12,633 bases of DNA from Solirubrobacterales bacterium (GTDB lineage Bacteria; Actinomycetota; Thermoleophilia; Solirubrobacterales; 70-9), in assembly GCA_030152505.1 (NCBI GenBank), contig JASLJO010000101.1, forward strand, positions 1 to 12,633. The letters run 5' to 3'. Each line of letters starts with the position of its first letter. Within the stretch, counting starts at the first letter, position 1. Position numbers and translations under genes: made by a program. Shown in pieces: positions 1 to 5,097 of this stretch. The notes under the pieces are model-generated. The model was given only the letters and a program-made list of their open reading frames with translations, did no database searches and had not been told where the DNA came from.

Positions 1-46
1 ATCCTCATCCGCGACCTGGCACTGCTCGTCGCCGCAATCGACGCAT

Positions 47-805
47 CTATCGCGATGATCGCTCTGCTGCGATTGCCAGACGCCCATTCGCCAGCTCCTG
101 CTCCAGCAGGTCTGCCGCCTTCTCCGGGGCCCGATCTTCCAGATCCAGCGCGTGCCGCTCCAGACCTCTGAGGTCGGAAAAACCGCGCCAGAGCTGCTCG
201 ATGACGTCTGGATCGACGAGCTCGGAGGAACCTTCCCGAGCCTCCACTCGTGCGACGCAAATCGAGAGGGGCTCGCGCAGGACGGCATAGGCAACCCGAT
301 GCCCGGCGCCGTGGACGGCGTGGCTCAGCGGCTCGAGGAACCATTCCGGCAGAACGATCCCGTCGACGATCGTGAAGTAACCGGCATCGGCGTAGGTGGC
401 CGCCGCCCCGGCGACAATCCTCATGACAAGTTCGTTCTGCTCCCGCGACTCGCGCTTCCAGGGCTCGACGTGGCCCGAGCGGATGAAACGAAAGAAGGCA
501 TCGGCTTCGAGGTGGACGGAGCGTGCCCGACGCTCGGCGACGATGCGCGCGGTGGTGGTCTTACCGACCCCCGGCGGGCCGGTCAGGATCAGTACGGACT
601 CGGCAGGCAGCGCCTTTGCGAAGTCGACCACGAAGTCTCCGCCAGGTTCGAGGGAAGTGCCGCCCATTTCCCGAAGGTCGTCCTCCCCCGGCCCCCGACC
701 ACCATGCACGCCGGCGCCCTCGAGCGCCAGGTCGTGGAGTCTCCACACGGCCTCCTCATCTCCAGGCCGAAATGACCGCAGCTCGAACACGGGGCACATT
801 GTCAC
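47..805 (-). CDS. P-loop kinase-like ATPase with a GNAT-derived N-terminus (chimeric gene)
   Basis: The kinase part starts near residue 66. Walker A is GPPGVGKT (76-83), a Walker B-like strand FTIVDGI lies at 144-150, and an Arg-containing lid follows (around 186-190). This matches the small AAA_33/zeta-like nucleotide- or sugar-kinase fold; the substrate is not predictable. Residues 7-60 (FELRSFRPGDEEAVW..., ending LEPGGDFVV) look like the first quarter of a GNAT acetyltransferase: the opening strand and helix and the usual LxPGGxFxV strand, but no acetyl-CoA loop. This is read as an in-frame fusion of a truncated GNAT gene to a kinase. The start is GTG at 805, with AAGGA 9 nt upstream; an ATG at 799 is also in frame. 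An internal GTG at 631, with GGAG 5 nt upstream, would give a kinase-only product of about 194 aa. The start overlaps the stop of a short upstream frame by GTGA. The kinase assignment is firm; the GNAT origin is by motif resemblance. Confidence 0.8.
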   Translation of the reverse strand: MTMCPVFELRSFRPGDEEAVWRLHDLALEGAGVHGGRGPGEDDLREMGGTSLEPGGDFVVDFAKALPAESVLILTGPPGVGKTTTARIVAERRARSVHLEADAFFRFIRSGHVEPWKRESREQNELVMRIVAGAAATYADAGYFTIVDGIVLPEWFLEPLSHAVHGAGHRVAYAVLREPLSICVARVEAREGSSELVDPDVIEQLWRGFSDLRGLERHALDLEDRAPEKAADLLEQELANGRLAIAAERSSR

Positions 806-942
806 CGGGTCGAGTCCTTGCCGTCGTAGAACAGCCCCTCGACCGTCACCTGCCCACCGGAGAGTGAGACGGTCCAGACTGAATGTCCGACGCCATGGCC
901 GTTGGCCTGGCGCCTAGCAGTGGGGCCTGCCAAGCCTGAGGA
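802..942 (-). other. Short reading-frame fragment translationally coupled to the kinase gene
   Basis: After a stop codon at 943-945 the minus strand is open for 46 codons and ends in TGA at 802-804, overlapping the kinase GTG as GTGA. The last ~30 residues (…GHSVWTVSLSGGQ, then VTVEGLFYDGKDSTR) have the alternating strand pattern of a real protein C-terminus, and the kinase ribosome-binding site AAGGA lies inside this frame. There is no ATG or GTG; only a TTG at 933 could start it. I do not recognise the family. It may be the surviving 3' end of a deleted gene, or chance. The four-base stop/start overlap is the main argument for it. Confidence 0.3.
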
Positions 943-966
943 TCACGGTTGCCTCAGCGCAATGAC

Positions 967-989
967 GGGTGTACCGTCGCCGTACACCC
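967..989. promoter_or_regulatory. Perfect 8-bp inverted repeat, probable operator of the cupin gene
   Basis: GGGTGTAC, 7 bp, GTACACCC: both arms match exactly. It ends 9 bp before the cupin ribosome-binding site (GGAAGGA, 999-1005). The size and symmetry fit a dimeric repressor site such as TetR-, GntR- or MarR-type regulators bind. In RNA the same bases could form a hairpin in the 5' leader, so a post-transcriptional role is the alternative. No regulator gene is adjacent in this window. Confidence 0.55.
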
Positions 990-1010
990 AAATCCAATGG
1001 AAGGACTCTC

Positions 1011-1370
1011 ATGGCAACTGAAGTCAAGAACTTCGGCGCCCCCGACGAGACCCGCCCGTTTGAGGGAAATGGCCAGGCAAAGATCGTTCAGCTCGCCGGC
1101 CACGCGGTCGCCGAAGGAACTTTCGAGCCAGGCTGGAAATGGTCGGAGAACGTCAAGCCGATCGCCGGCACCGACTCATGTCAGGTGGCTCATTTCGGCT
1201 ACGTGCTGTCGGGCAGCATGCGCATCTTCATGGACGATGGGACGGAGGCCGAGGTCAAAGCGGGTGACGTGTTCGCCATCCCGCCAGGCCACGACGCCGA
1301 AGTTTCCGGCCCCGAGGCCTGCGTGATGGTCGACTTCGGCGAGATCGGCGACTACGCGAAGCGAAACTGA
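1011..1370 (+). CDS. Small single-domain cupin protein
   Basis: This 119-aa protein is one cupin barrel. Motif 1 is around 57-68 (CQVAHFGYVLSG, His61) and motif 2 around 85-97 (GDVFAIPPGHDAEV, His94). Between them, MRIFMDDGTEAEVKAGD is the usual strand-turn-strand. The family binds a metal or small ligand, and the conserved FEPGWKWSENVKPIAGT stretch before motif 1 is shared by many actinobacterial stand-alone cupins of unknown function. The start at 1011 is chosen because GGAAGGA sits 5 nt upstream and MATEVKNF is the natural N-terminus; the frame is open to 969, but that extension lacks cupin character and overlaps the inverted repeat. It stands alone, behind an operator-like repeat and before a strong hairpin, so it is probably monocistronic. 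Confidence 0.88.
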   Translation: MATEVKNFGAPDETRPFEGNGQAKIVQLAGHAVAEGTFEPGWKWSENVKPIAGTDSCQVAHFGYVLSGSMRIFMDDGTEAEVKAGDVFAIPPGHDAEVSGPEACVMVDFGEIGDYAKRN

Positions 1371-1383
1371 ATTACCGGTGGAG

Positions 1384-1413
1384 GCTGGCGCCCGTCAGTC
1401 GCTGGGCGCCAGC
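1384..1413. terminator. Ten-bp perfect hairpin after the cupin gene, likely bidirectional terminator
   Basis: GCTGGCGCCC, 10-nt loop, GGGCGCCAGC. It begins 13 nt after the cupin stop codon. The loop contains the TGA of the MaoC remnant that converges from the other strand. There is no T-tract on either side, which is common for terminators in high-G+C actinobacteria but leaves the function unproven. Confidence 0.45.
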
Positions 1414-1596
1414 ACCCGGGTGACGCTGTCACCCACCAAGCATGGCTTCTCGTTGCCCTCGACCTCAAGGGTGAAACGGGTCACTACCCCCACCAGTCGC
1501 CACCCTTCTCATCGATCGAGACGACTCGGCGCGACCGCGGACCTTGGAGTCAACCGGGACCGGGGCCGGGAAGCGAATCTTGTTGGCGTTGTATGA
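1395..1596 (-). pseudogene. Decayed 3' fragment of a MaoC-type hydratase gene
   Basis: Read on the minus strand, this region encodes NKIRFPAPVPVDSKVR, identical over 16 residues to positions 95-110 of the intact MaoC protein at 2430-2903. After two shifts of frame it gives VTRFTLEVEGNEKPC, then LVGDSVTRVLAPSD and a stop. By hand alignment the DNA is about 80-85% identical to the intact gene's 3' end. Two single-base deletions break the frame: one near the codons for AEIVS, one near GWYEA. The 5' two thirds of the gene, with the catalytic Asp/His, is absent; homology stops near 1596, just before the AT-rich start region of the HEPN-like gene. Differences are often synonymous, including a TCC/AGC serine switch, so the copy diverged while functional and decayed later. 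Confidence 0.85.
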
Positions 1597-1628
1597 ATTG
1601 TTTGGGTCGATTCTGATTTGATTAATCG

Positions 1629-2396
1629 ATGGAGGAGCGCACCCTATATCCATACGTCTACTTCGGAACGGCGCTTTGGTATCTGCAGGCCGTTCCCGCC
1701 GACGCATTTATAGCCGTGGATGGTGGGGTTCGAGACAATCTCAAGAGCTTCCTGGGTCACCTCGATGAGCTGGGGCTTGAGGTAACCCAGAGAATCGCAA
1801 AACGGCGTGGATTGGACACCCTGCTAAGCGAGCTTGAGGATGCCGATCCCGACGACATGCTGACCGATACTCAGGCCGAGCAAATCAACAAGGCAATTCG
1901 TGACCTGAGGCTTGCACTGGACGCTGAGCTCGGCACGAAGAAGGCATTCATAGCCTCACCTAAGCGGTGGCCTGTGGATCAGCTCCTTCATAAGCCATCC
2001 AGCCTTTTCGATCCTCGGACCTTTCCGGCCCTAGAAGAGCTATCGCGCTATGACTTCGAGGAGGCCTGTCGCTGCATGGCGTTCGAGCGTCCCACCGCAG
2101 CTGCATTCCATCTGATGAGAGGGACTGAGGCCGTCCTGCGATGTTTCTACTGCCACACGGTCCGCCGCAAACGGCTTTCAAAAGATCAGCGGATGTGGGG
2201 ACCGATGGTCAACCAAATGCGAAGCCGGAGCAAGCCGCCCCCGAGCGCTCTTCTCGATGAGCTCGACAATATTCGCACCAACTACCGAAATCCAACGCAG
2301 CATCCCGACGCGATCTACGACATTCACCGAGCGCAGGATCTCTTGGGAGTTTCTATTGCTGTCGTTAATCAGATGATCCAGGAGATGCTGAATTAG
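1629..2396 (+). CDS. HEPN-like domain protein of unknown function, accessory gene
   Basis: This 255-aa soluble, mostly helical protein has no signal peptide. Residues 35-105 look like an N-terminal helical region. Residues 140-255 resemble a HEPN bundle: a helix with PTAAAFHLMRGTEAVLR (155-171), then near the end RNPTQH (220-225), which is the R-N-x3-H form of the HEPN ribonuclease motif, then a final helix (YDIHRAQDLLGVSIAVVNQM). HEPN proteins include RNases of toxin-antitoxin and abortive-infection systems and also non-catalytic members, so RNase activity here is an inference. No MNT-type antitoxin partner is adjacent. A sampled 60-bp line is about 53% G+C against about 73% in ppk1, with more A/T-ending codons, suggesting acquisition. 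The start is ATG 1629; no ribosome-binding site precedes it (GGAGGAG lies just inside the gene), so leaderless translation is possible. Confidence 0.75.
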   Translation: MEERTLYPYVYFGTALWYLQAVPADAFIAVDGGVRDNLKSFLGHLDELGLEVTQRIAKRRGLDTLLSELEDADPDDMLTDTQAEQINKAIRDLRLALDAELGTKKAFIASPKRWPVDQLLHKPSSLFDPRTFPALEELSRYDFEEACRCMAFERPTAAAFHLMRGTEAVLRCFYCHTVRRKRLSKDQRMWGPMVNQMRSRSKPPPSALLDELDNIRTNYRNPTQHPDAIYDIHRAQDLLGVSIAVVNQMIQEMLN

Positions 2397-2416
2397 TCCT
2401 CATACGCGCAGAGGAC
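2396..2416 (+). terminator. Small hairpin at the end of the HEPN-like gene
   Basis: GTCCTC, 9-nt loop, GAGGAC. It begins on the last base of the stop codon and lies between the HEPN-like gene and the convergent MaoC gene. The stem is only 6 bp with no T-tract, so termination is a weak inference from position. Confidence 0.3.
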
Positions 2417-2429
2417 GCGATCAAGCTCT

Positions 2430-2903
2430 TCAATCAACCGGTGCCATCACGCGCGTCACCGAGTCACCGACGAAGCACGGCTTCTCGTTGCCCTCGACCT
2501 CGAGGGTGAAGCGGGTCACTGCCTCGTACCAGCCACCGCCCTTGTCGTCGATCGAGACGATCTCGGCCTTGGCGCGGACCTTGCTGTCGACGGGGACCGG
2601 GGCCGGGAAGCGGATCTTGTTCCAGCCGTAGTTCACCCCCAGGGTGAAGCCGGTGGATGAGATCAGCTCCTTGCGGAAGCCGTCGACGAGGGAGAGGGTG
2701 AGGTTGCCGTGGGCGATCGTGGTGCCGAAGGGGCTCTCGCTCTTCGCCCGCTCGACATCGACGTGGATCCACTGGTCGTCGCCCGAGAGGTCGGCGAACA
2801 CATTGATGTCGTCCTGGGTGACGGCGCGCCACTCGCTCGGGCCGATCTCCTGTCCGAGCAGCGACCGCATCCCCTCGACACCCTTGACCTCGACCGTTGC
2901 CAT
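2430..2903 (-). CDS. MaoC-family (R)-specific enoyl-CoA hydratase / dehydratase
   Basis: This 157-aa hot-dog-fold protein has the hydratase-2 signature FADLSGDDQWIHVDVERA (36-53), with the catalytic Asp42/His47 pair spaced as in mycobacterial Rv0130-type hydratases, followed by PFGTTIAHG (58-66). The family hydrates trans-2-enoyl-CoA to (R)-3-hydroxyacyl-CoA in fatty-acid metabolism; it is cytoplasmic and usually dimeric. The length is normal and all key residues are present. The start is ATG 2903; no clear ribosome-binding site is seen, and a 6-bp palindrome lies 6 nt upstream. A second, broken copy of its 3' third lies at 1395-1596, beyond the HEPN-like gene, in the same orientation. No acyl-CoA metabolic partner lies beside it, so the substrate is open. 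Confidence 0.92.
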   Translation of the reverse strand: MATVEVKGVEGMRSLLGQEIGPSEWRAVTQDDINVFADLSGDDQWIHVDVERAKSESPFGTTIAHGNLTLSLVDGFRKELISSTGFTLGVNYGWNKIRFPAPVPVDSKVRAKAEIVSIDDKGGGWYEAVTRFTLEVEGNEKPCFVGDSVTRVMAPVD

Positions 2904-2909
2904 CGGGCC

Positions 2910-2926
2910 GGAGTCTAAGCGACTCC
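2910..2926. promoter_or_regulatory. Six-bp inverted repeat just upstream of the MaoC gene
   Basis: GGAGTC, 5-nt loop, GACTCC, ending 6 nt before the MaoC start codon. It may be a repressor site or a leader hairpin that hides the GGAG on the transcript. Position is the only support. Confidence 0.3.
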
Positions 2927-2963
2927 CCGCGAGTTCGGAGGATCCAATTGGGAGTGTCGGTCG

Positions 2964-3371
2964 TCAGCTCAGCTCAGCCGGATGGGAGATGCTGAGACCG
3001 GGAACACGCTCGAAGTGGGAGACGTTCCGGGTCACCAGCGTGGTGCCGGTCTCGAGACAGATCCCAGCCTGCATCGCGTCGCGGACGCCGATGGACGCCC
3101 CGCCTGCTCGCAACTCGCTCAGCAGCGCCCCCCCGCGTAGCCCGGCCTTGCGGGAGAGCGTCAATAGGGGTGCCGCGAGGACCGCGTGGACCGGATGCGG
3201 ATTCGCGCGGTAGGAGCGCCCCAGCGCCAACTCAAATGCGGTCACCGCCGTCACCCGGTAGCCGGGCCCTTGGATCAGGGTTCGCACCACGTCCCGACCG
3301 GGGCCGGCGCCGCGCAGGTAGTCGATCAGGACGTCAGAGTCGAGGACCGGTCCGCTGGCCAAGTCGCCCAT
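2964..3371 (-). CDS. vapC: VapC-type PIN-domain ribonuclease toxin
   Basis: This 135-aa PIN domain has the expected acidic residues: Asp11 (VLDSDVLIDYL), Glu47 (TAFELALG), Asp98 (GVRDAMQAG), and Asn116 in TLVTRNVSHFERVPGL in the fourth position. These coordinate Mg2+ for RNA cleavage in VapC toxins. It follows vapB and overlaps its 3' end by 46 nt, a tight arrangement consistent with coupled translation. The start ATG at 3371 has GGAGAGG close upstream; a TTG at codon 4 is a possible alternative that would still overlap. The target RNA cannot be predicted. The key residues are intact, so the toxin is probably active and held by VapB. Confidence 0.9.
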   Translation of the reverse strand: MGDLASGPVLDSDVLIDYLRGAGPGRDVVRTLIQGPGYRVTAVTAFELALGRSYRANPHPVHAVLAAPLLTLSRKAGLRGGALLSELRAGGASIGVRDAMQAGICLETGTTLVTRNVSHFERVPGLSISHPAELS

Positions 3372-3589
3372 GCCTCTCCGCGCGCTCGCTCCCAGTCGTT
3401 GACGTCGTCCTCACTCCAGGCCCCCTCGGCCTCGGCCAGAGCGACGGCAAGATCGCCGTCACCGCCCGACCCGAGGTGACGCTCGAGCGCCTCCTCGACG
3501 ATCGCCGAGAAGCCGCGCATGCCCCGTTCGGCCGCCTTTGCCCTCAGGCGCGTGTAGGTCCGATCGCTGAGCTCGATCGTCGTTCGCAT
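3326..3589 (-). CDS. vapB: VapB-type ribbon-helix-helix antitoxin
   Basis: This 87-aa protein has N-terminal MRTTIELSDRTYTRLRAKA and then GMRGFSAIVEEALERHL, a ribbon-helix-helix DNA-binding domain in residues 1-39. A flexible acidic/Trp-rich tail (58-75, SEDDVNDWERARGEAW) is the kind that wraps around a PIN toxin. The pair would repress its own promoter and neutralise VapC. The start at 3589 gives the classical N-terminus; an in-frame ATG at 3601 would add MRTS. Neither has a good ribosome-binding site, and a TAGAAT (3600-3605) close to the start may mean a very short leader. The frame is open far upstream through the neighbouring fusion gene, but that part is only a shadow of it. Confidence 0.9.
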   Translation of the reverse strand: MRTTIELSDRTYTRLRAKAAERGMRGFSAIVEEALERHLGSGGDGDLAVALAEAEGAWSEDDVNDWERARGEAWATWPADRSSTLTS

Positions 3590-3605
3590 GCTGGTCCGCA
3601 TTCTA

Positions 3606-3617
3606 GCATTCAAATGC
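3606..3617. promoter_or_regulatory. Palindrome at the vapBC promoter, probable VapB operator
   Basis: GCATT-CA-AATGC on the plus strand, a perfect 5-bp dyad with a 2-bp centre in an AT-rich island. On the coding strand the half-site AATGC appears three times at close spacing (AATGC, 5 bp, AATGC, 3 bp, AATGC). It touches a -10-like TAGAAT (3600-3605) and ends about 17 bp before the vapB start. The position suits autorepression by a ribbon-helix-helix antitoxin. Confidence 0.5.
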
Positions 3618-3630
3618 ATTACTTTGAGAT

Positions 3631-4974
3631 TCACGCCACCAACCTGACCTCGAAGGTGGGGACGGCGAGGGCACCGGCGCCTCCGAGGAGGGCGAGGATG
3701 CGGCTGACGTAGGCGGTCGTCTCGGGGATCGCCGGCACGCAGTGGCAGGCTTCGACCGGGGCAGGGCCGGCGTTGTAGGCGGCGACGGCGAGCTGGGGCG
3801 AGCCGAGCCGGTGGATCAGGTCGGACATGAGGTGTGCTTGGGCCTCCATGGCTTCCACCGGGTTGAAGGGGTTCTTCAGACCGTAGGAAGCCGCGGTCGA
3901 GGGGATGAACTGGGCCATGCCCTCCGCCCCGGCGGGCGAGATTGCGAAGGGATTGAAGTTCGACTCGGCCATCAACTGGGCGGCGAGTAGAGCCGCGGAC
4001 ACGTTCCAGCGAGCCGCCGCGTCCAGCAGCGAAGCGCGAAAGCGGGAGGGAACGAAGGCGGGCAGGCTGGCGCCCACGAAGGCGCCGTCTCCCCCAGCCG
4101 CTCCAGCGATGCCGATCGCGTTCCCCGCGGCCGAGCAGGGCGGCGGACCCGCCGTGAAGCCGAAATGCCAGGCCTCCCACGAATACCTCTGAAGAAAGCC
4201 AAAGCGGGAGGCGTTCGCGGCGAGCCAGCCGTATGCCGATTCGGGGCCGAGGTCGAGCTCGGTCGCGCAGCGGTGCAATGAGTGGCCCGGTGGCGCCACC
4301 CACCGAGGGTCGGGATGGGCGGCGAAGAGCGCCGCCTGTTCGGCGTCGGAGCGAAAGCCCGAGTTGACGACGAGCGCCAGGCCAGCGCGTGAAGCCCCGG
4401 TGGCCATGCGATCGAAGGCGGCGGCCACGTCGGGGCGCATTCCCTCGCCGTCGCGGTAGGCGAGCGGGCCGCTGTAGCCGCCGCCGCCTGCCGTTGCGGG
4501 CATCGAGCCCGAGGCGCTCACCGGGGCGGCTGCTTCGGCCACGGCCGAGGCTTCGACCTCGGGTCGTCCCCGTCCGCCGCCGAGCTCGAGCCTTCCGATC
4601 ACAGCCGCCTTCACCCGCAGCGGCGCAAAGGAACCGGCGTCGGGAAAGGAGATCCGCAGCCGCCCCCCGTCAACCTCGTTCTCCCTGACGACCGCGACCG
4701 CCGCGGCACGCGCCCGCCCCAGGTACTCGGCCTTCTCCAGGTGAGCGGGATCCGGCAGACCGTTCGGCAACCTCGCCGGAGCCAATAGGCGGGGCAGGTC
4801 ATCGCGCATCGAGCGCGCCGCTGAGATCGCCGCCAGATCAGCGGATCGCTGTGCCCTGCCCTTGCCGGCCACGGCACCGGCGATCGCCACCAGCGCCAGC
4901 GCGGCGACGATCAGCGCGAAGGCGCCTCCCATCGCCAGCAACAGCGCCTGACCGTCCTGCCGGCGAGCTTCCAT
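3631..4974 (-). CDS. TadG-like N-terminus fused to VanY (M15B) peptidase and SLT lytic transglycosylase
   Basis: This 447-aa protein has three modules. (1) Residues 1-58, DGQALLLAMGGAFALIVAA then a hydrophobic helix and RSADLAAISAAR, are the TadE/TadG pilus-assembly N-terminus. Gly8 could precede a cleavage site, but +5 is Leu rather than Glu, as in TadG-like proteins. (2) Residues 175-273 are a D,D-carboxypeptidase of VanY/M15B type: SGFRSDAEQAALF (205-217), zinc ligands His234 and Asp241 in SLHRCATELDL, and Glu267/His270 in EAWHFGF. (3) Residues 312-430 are a lysozyme-like transglycosylase: catalytic Glu337 in AAQLMAESNFNPFAISP, GMAQFIPSTA, and AAYNAGP (398-404). All catalytic residues are present. 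The protein is likely membrane-anchored with both enzymes facing the wall. The canonical Gly of the SxHxxGxAxD motif is Ala237. The start is ATG 4974, preceded by a leader copied from the tadE gene at 6867. Confidence 0.9.
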   Translation of the reverse strand: MEARRQDGQALLLAMGGAFALIVAALALVAIAGAVAGKGRAQRSADLAAISAARSMRDDLPRLLAPARLPNGLPDPAHLEKAEYLGRARAAAVAVVRENEVDGGRLRISFPDAGSFAPLRVKAAVIGRLELGGGRGRPEVEASAVAEAAAPVSASGSMPATAGGGGYSGPLAYRDGEGMRPDVAAAFDRMATGASRAGLALVVNSGFRSDAEQAALFAAHPDPRWVAPPGHSLHRCATELDLGPESAYGWLAANASRFGFLQRYSWEAWHFGFTAGPPPCSAAGNAIGIAGAAGGDGAFVGASLPAFVPSRFRASLLDAAARWNVSAALLAAQLMAESNFNPFAISPAGAEGMAQFIPSTAASYGLKNPFNPVEAMEAQAHLMSDLIHRLGSPQLAVAAYNAGPAPVEACHCVPAIPETTAYVSRILALLGGAGALAVPTFEVRLVA

Positions 4975-5023
4975 GGTGCGACCCTGGCGGGCCCAGGCGC
5001 GTGCGTGGCGCGCTCAAACGAAA
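4972..5023 (-). promoter_or_regulatory. Copy 1 of a duplicated 52-bp leader, before the TadG-VanY-SLT gene
   Basis: The distal 19 bp (5005-5023), read in gene direction as TTTCGTTTGAGCGCGCCAC, is identical to 6898-6916. The 33 bp from there to and including the start codon align without gaps to 6865-6897 at 23 of 33 positions. Both copies can fold a GCGCG/CGCGC stem. It probably carries a shared promoter or leader control for the Tad cluster. I cannot assign a sigma factor. Confidence 0.6.
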
Positions 5024-5043
5024 TTCTTTGCAATCGAACCGAT

Positions 5044-5055
5044 ACGCAATTGCGT
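5044..5055. promoter_or_regulatory. Twelve-bp perfect palindrome in a divergent promoter region
   Basis: ACGCAATTGCGT in the 123-bp gap between the divergent fusion gene (start 4974) and secreted-repeat gene (start 5098). It lies about 32 bp upstream of the latter's ribosome-binding site and 20 bp from the duplicated leader, so one bound regulator could affect both genes. Function is inferred from position only. Confidence 0.35.
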
Positions 5056-5097
5056 TCGTAGACAGGACGAACCACGAATTCGACCCGAGGAGCGTTC

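Noticed and set aside
152..775. Plus-strand frame opposite the chimeric kinase
   Set aside because: No recognisable motif; the minus strand has an intact Walker A and a coherent fold.
1629..3371. The HEPN-like gene and VapBC as one composite defence system
   Set aside because: They are on opposite strands with the MaoC gene between them, VapBC is complete on its own, and nothing in the sequence ties the two.
3590..4303. Apparent N-terminal extension of vapB reading through the fusion gene
   Set aside because: The extension is Arg/Pro-rich out-of-frame sequence of the fusion gene. The ribbon-helix-helix domain begins naturally at MRTTIELS.
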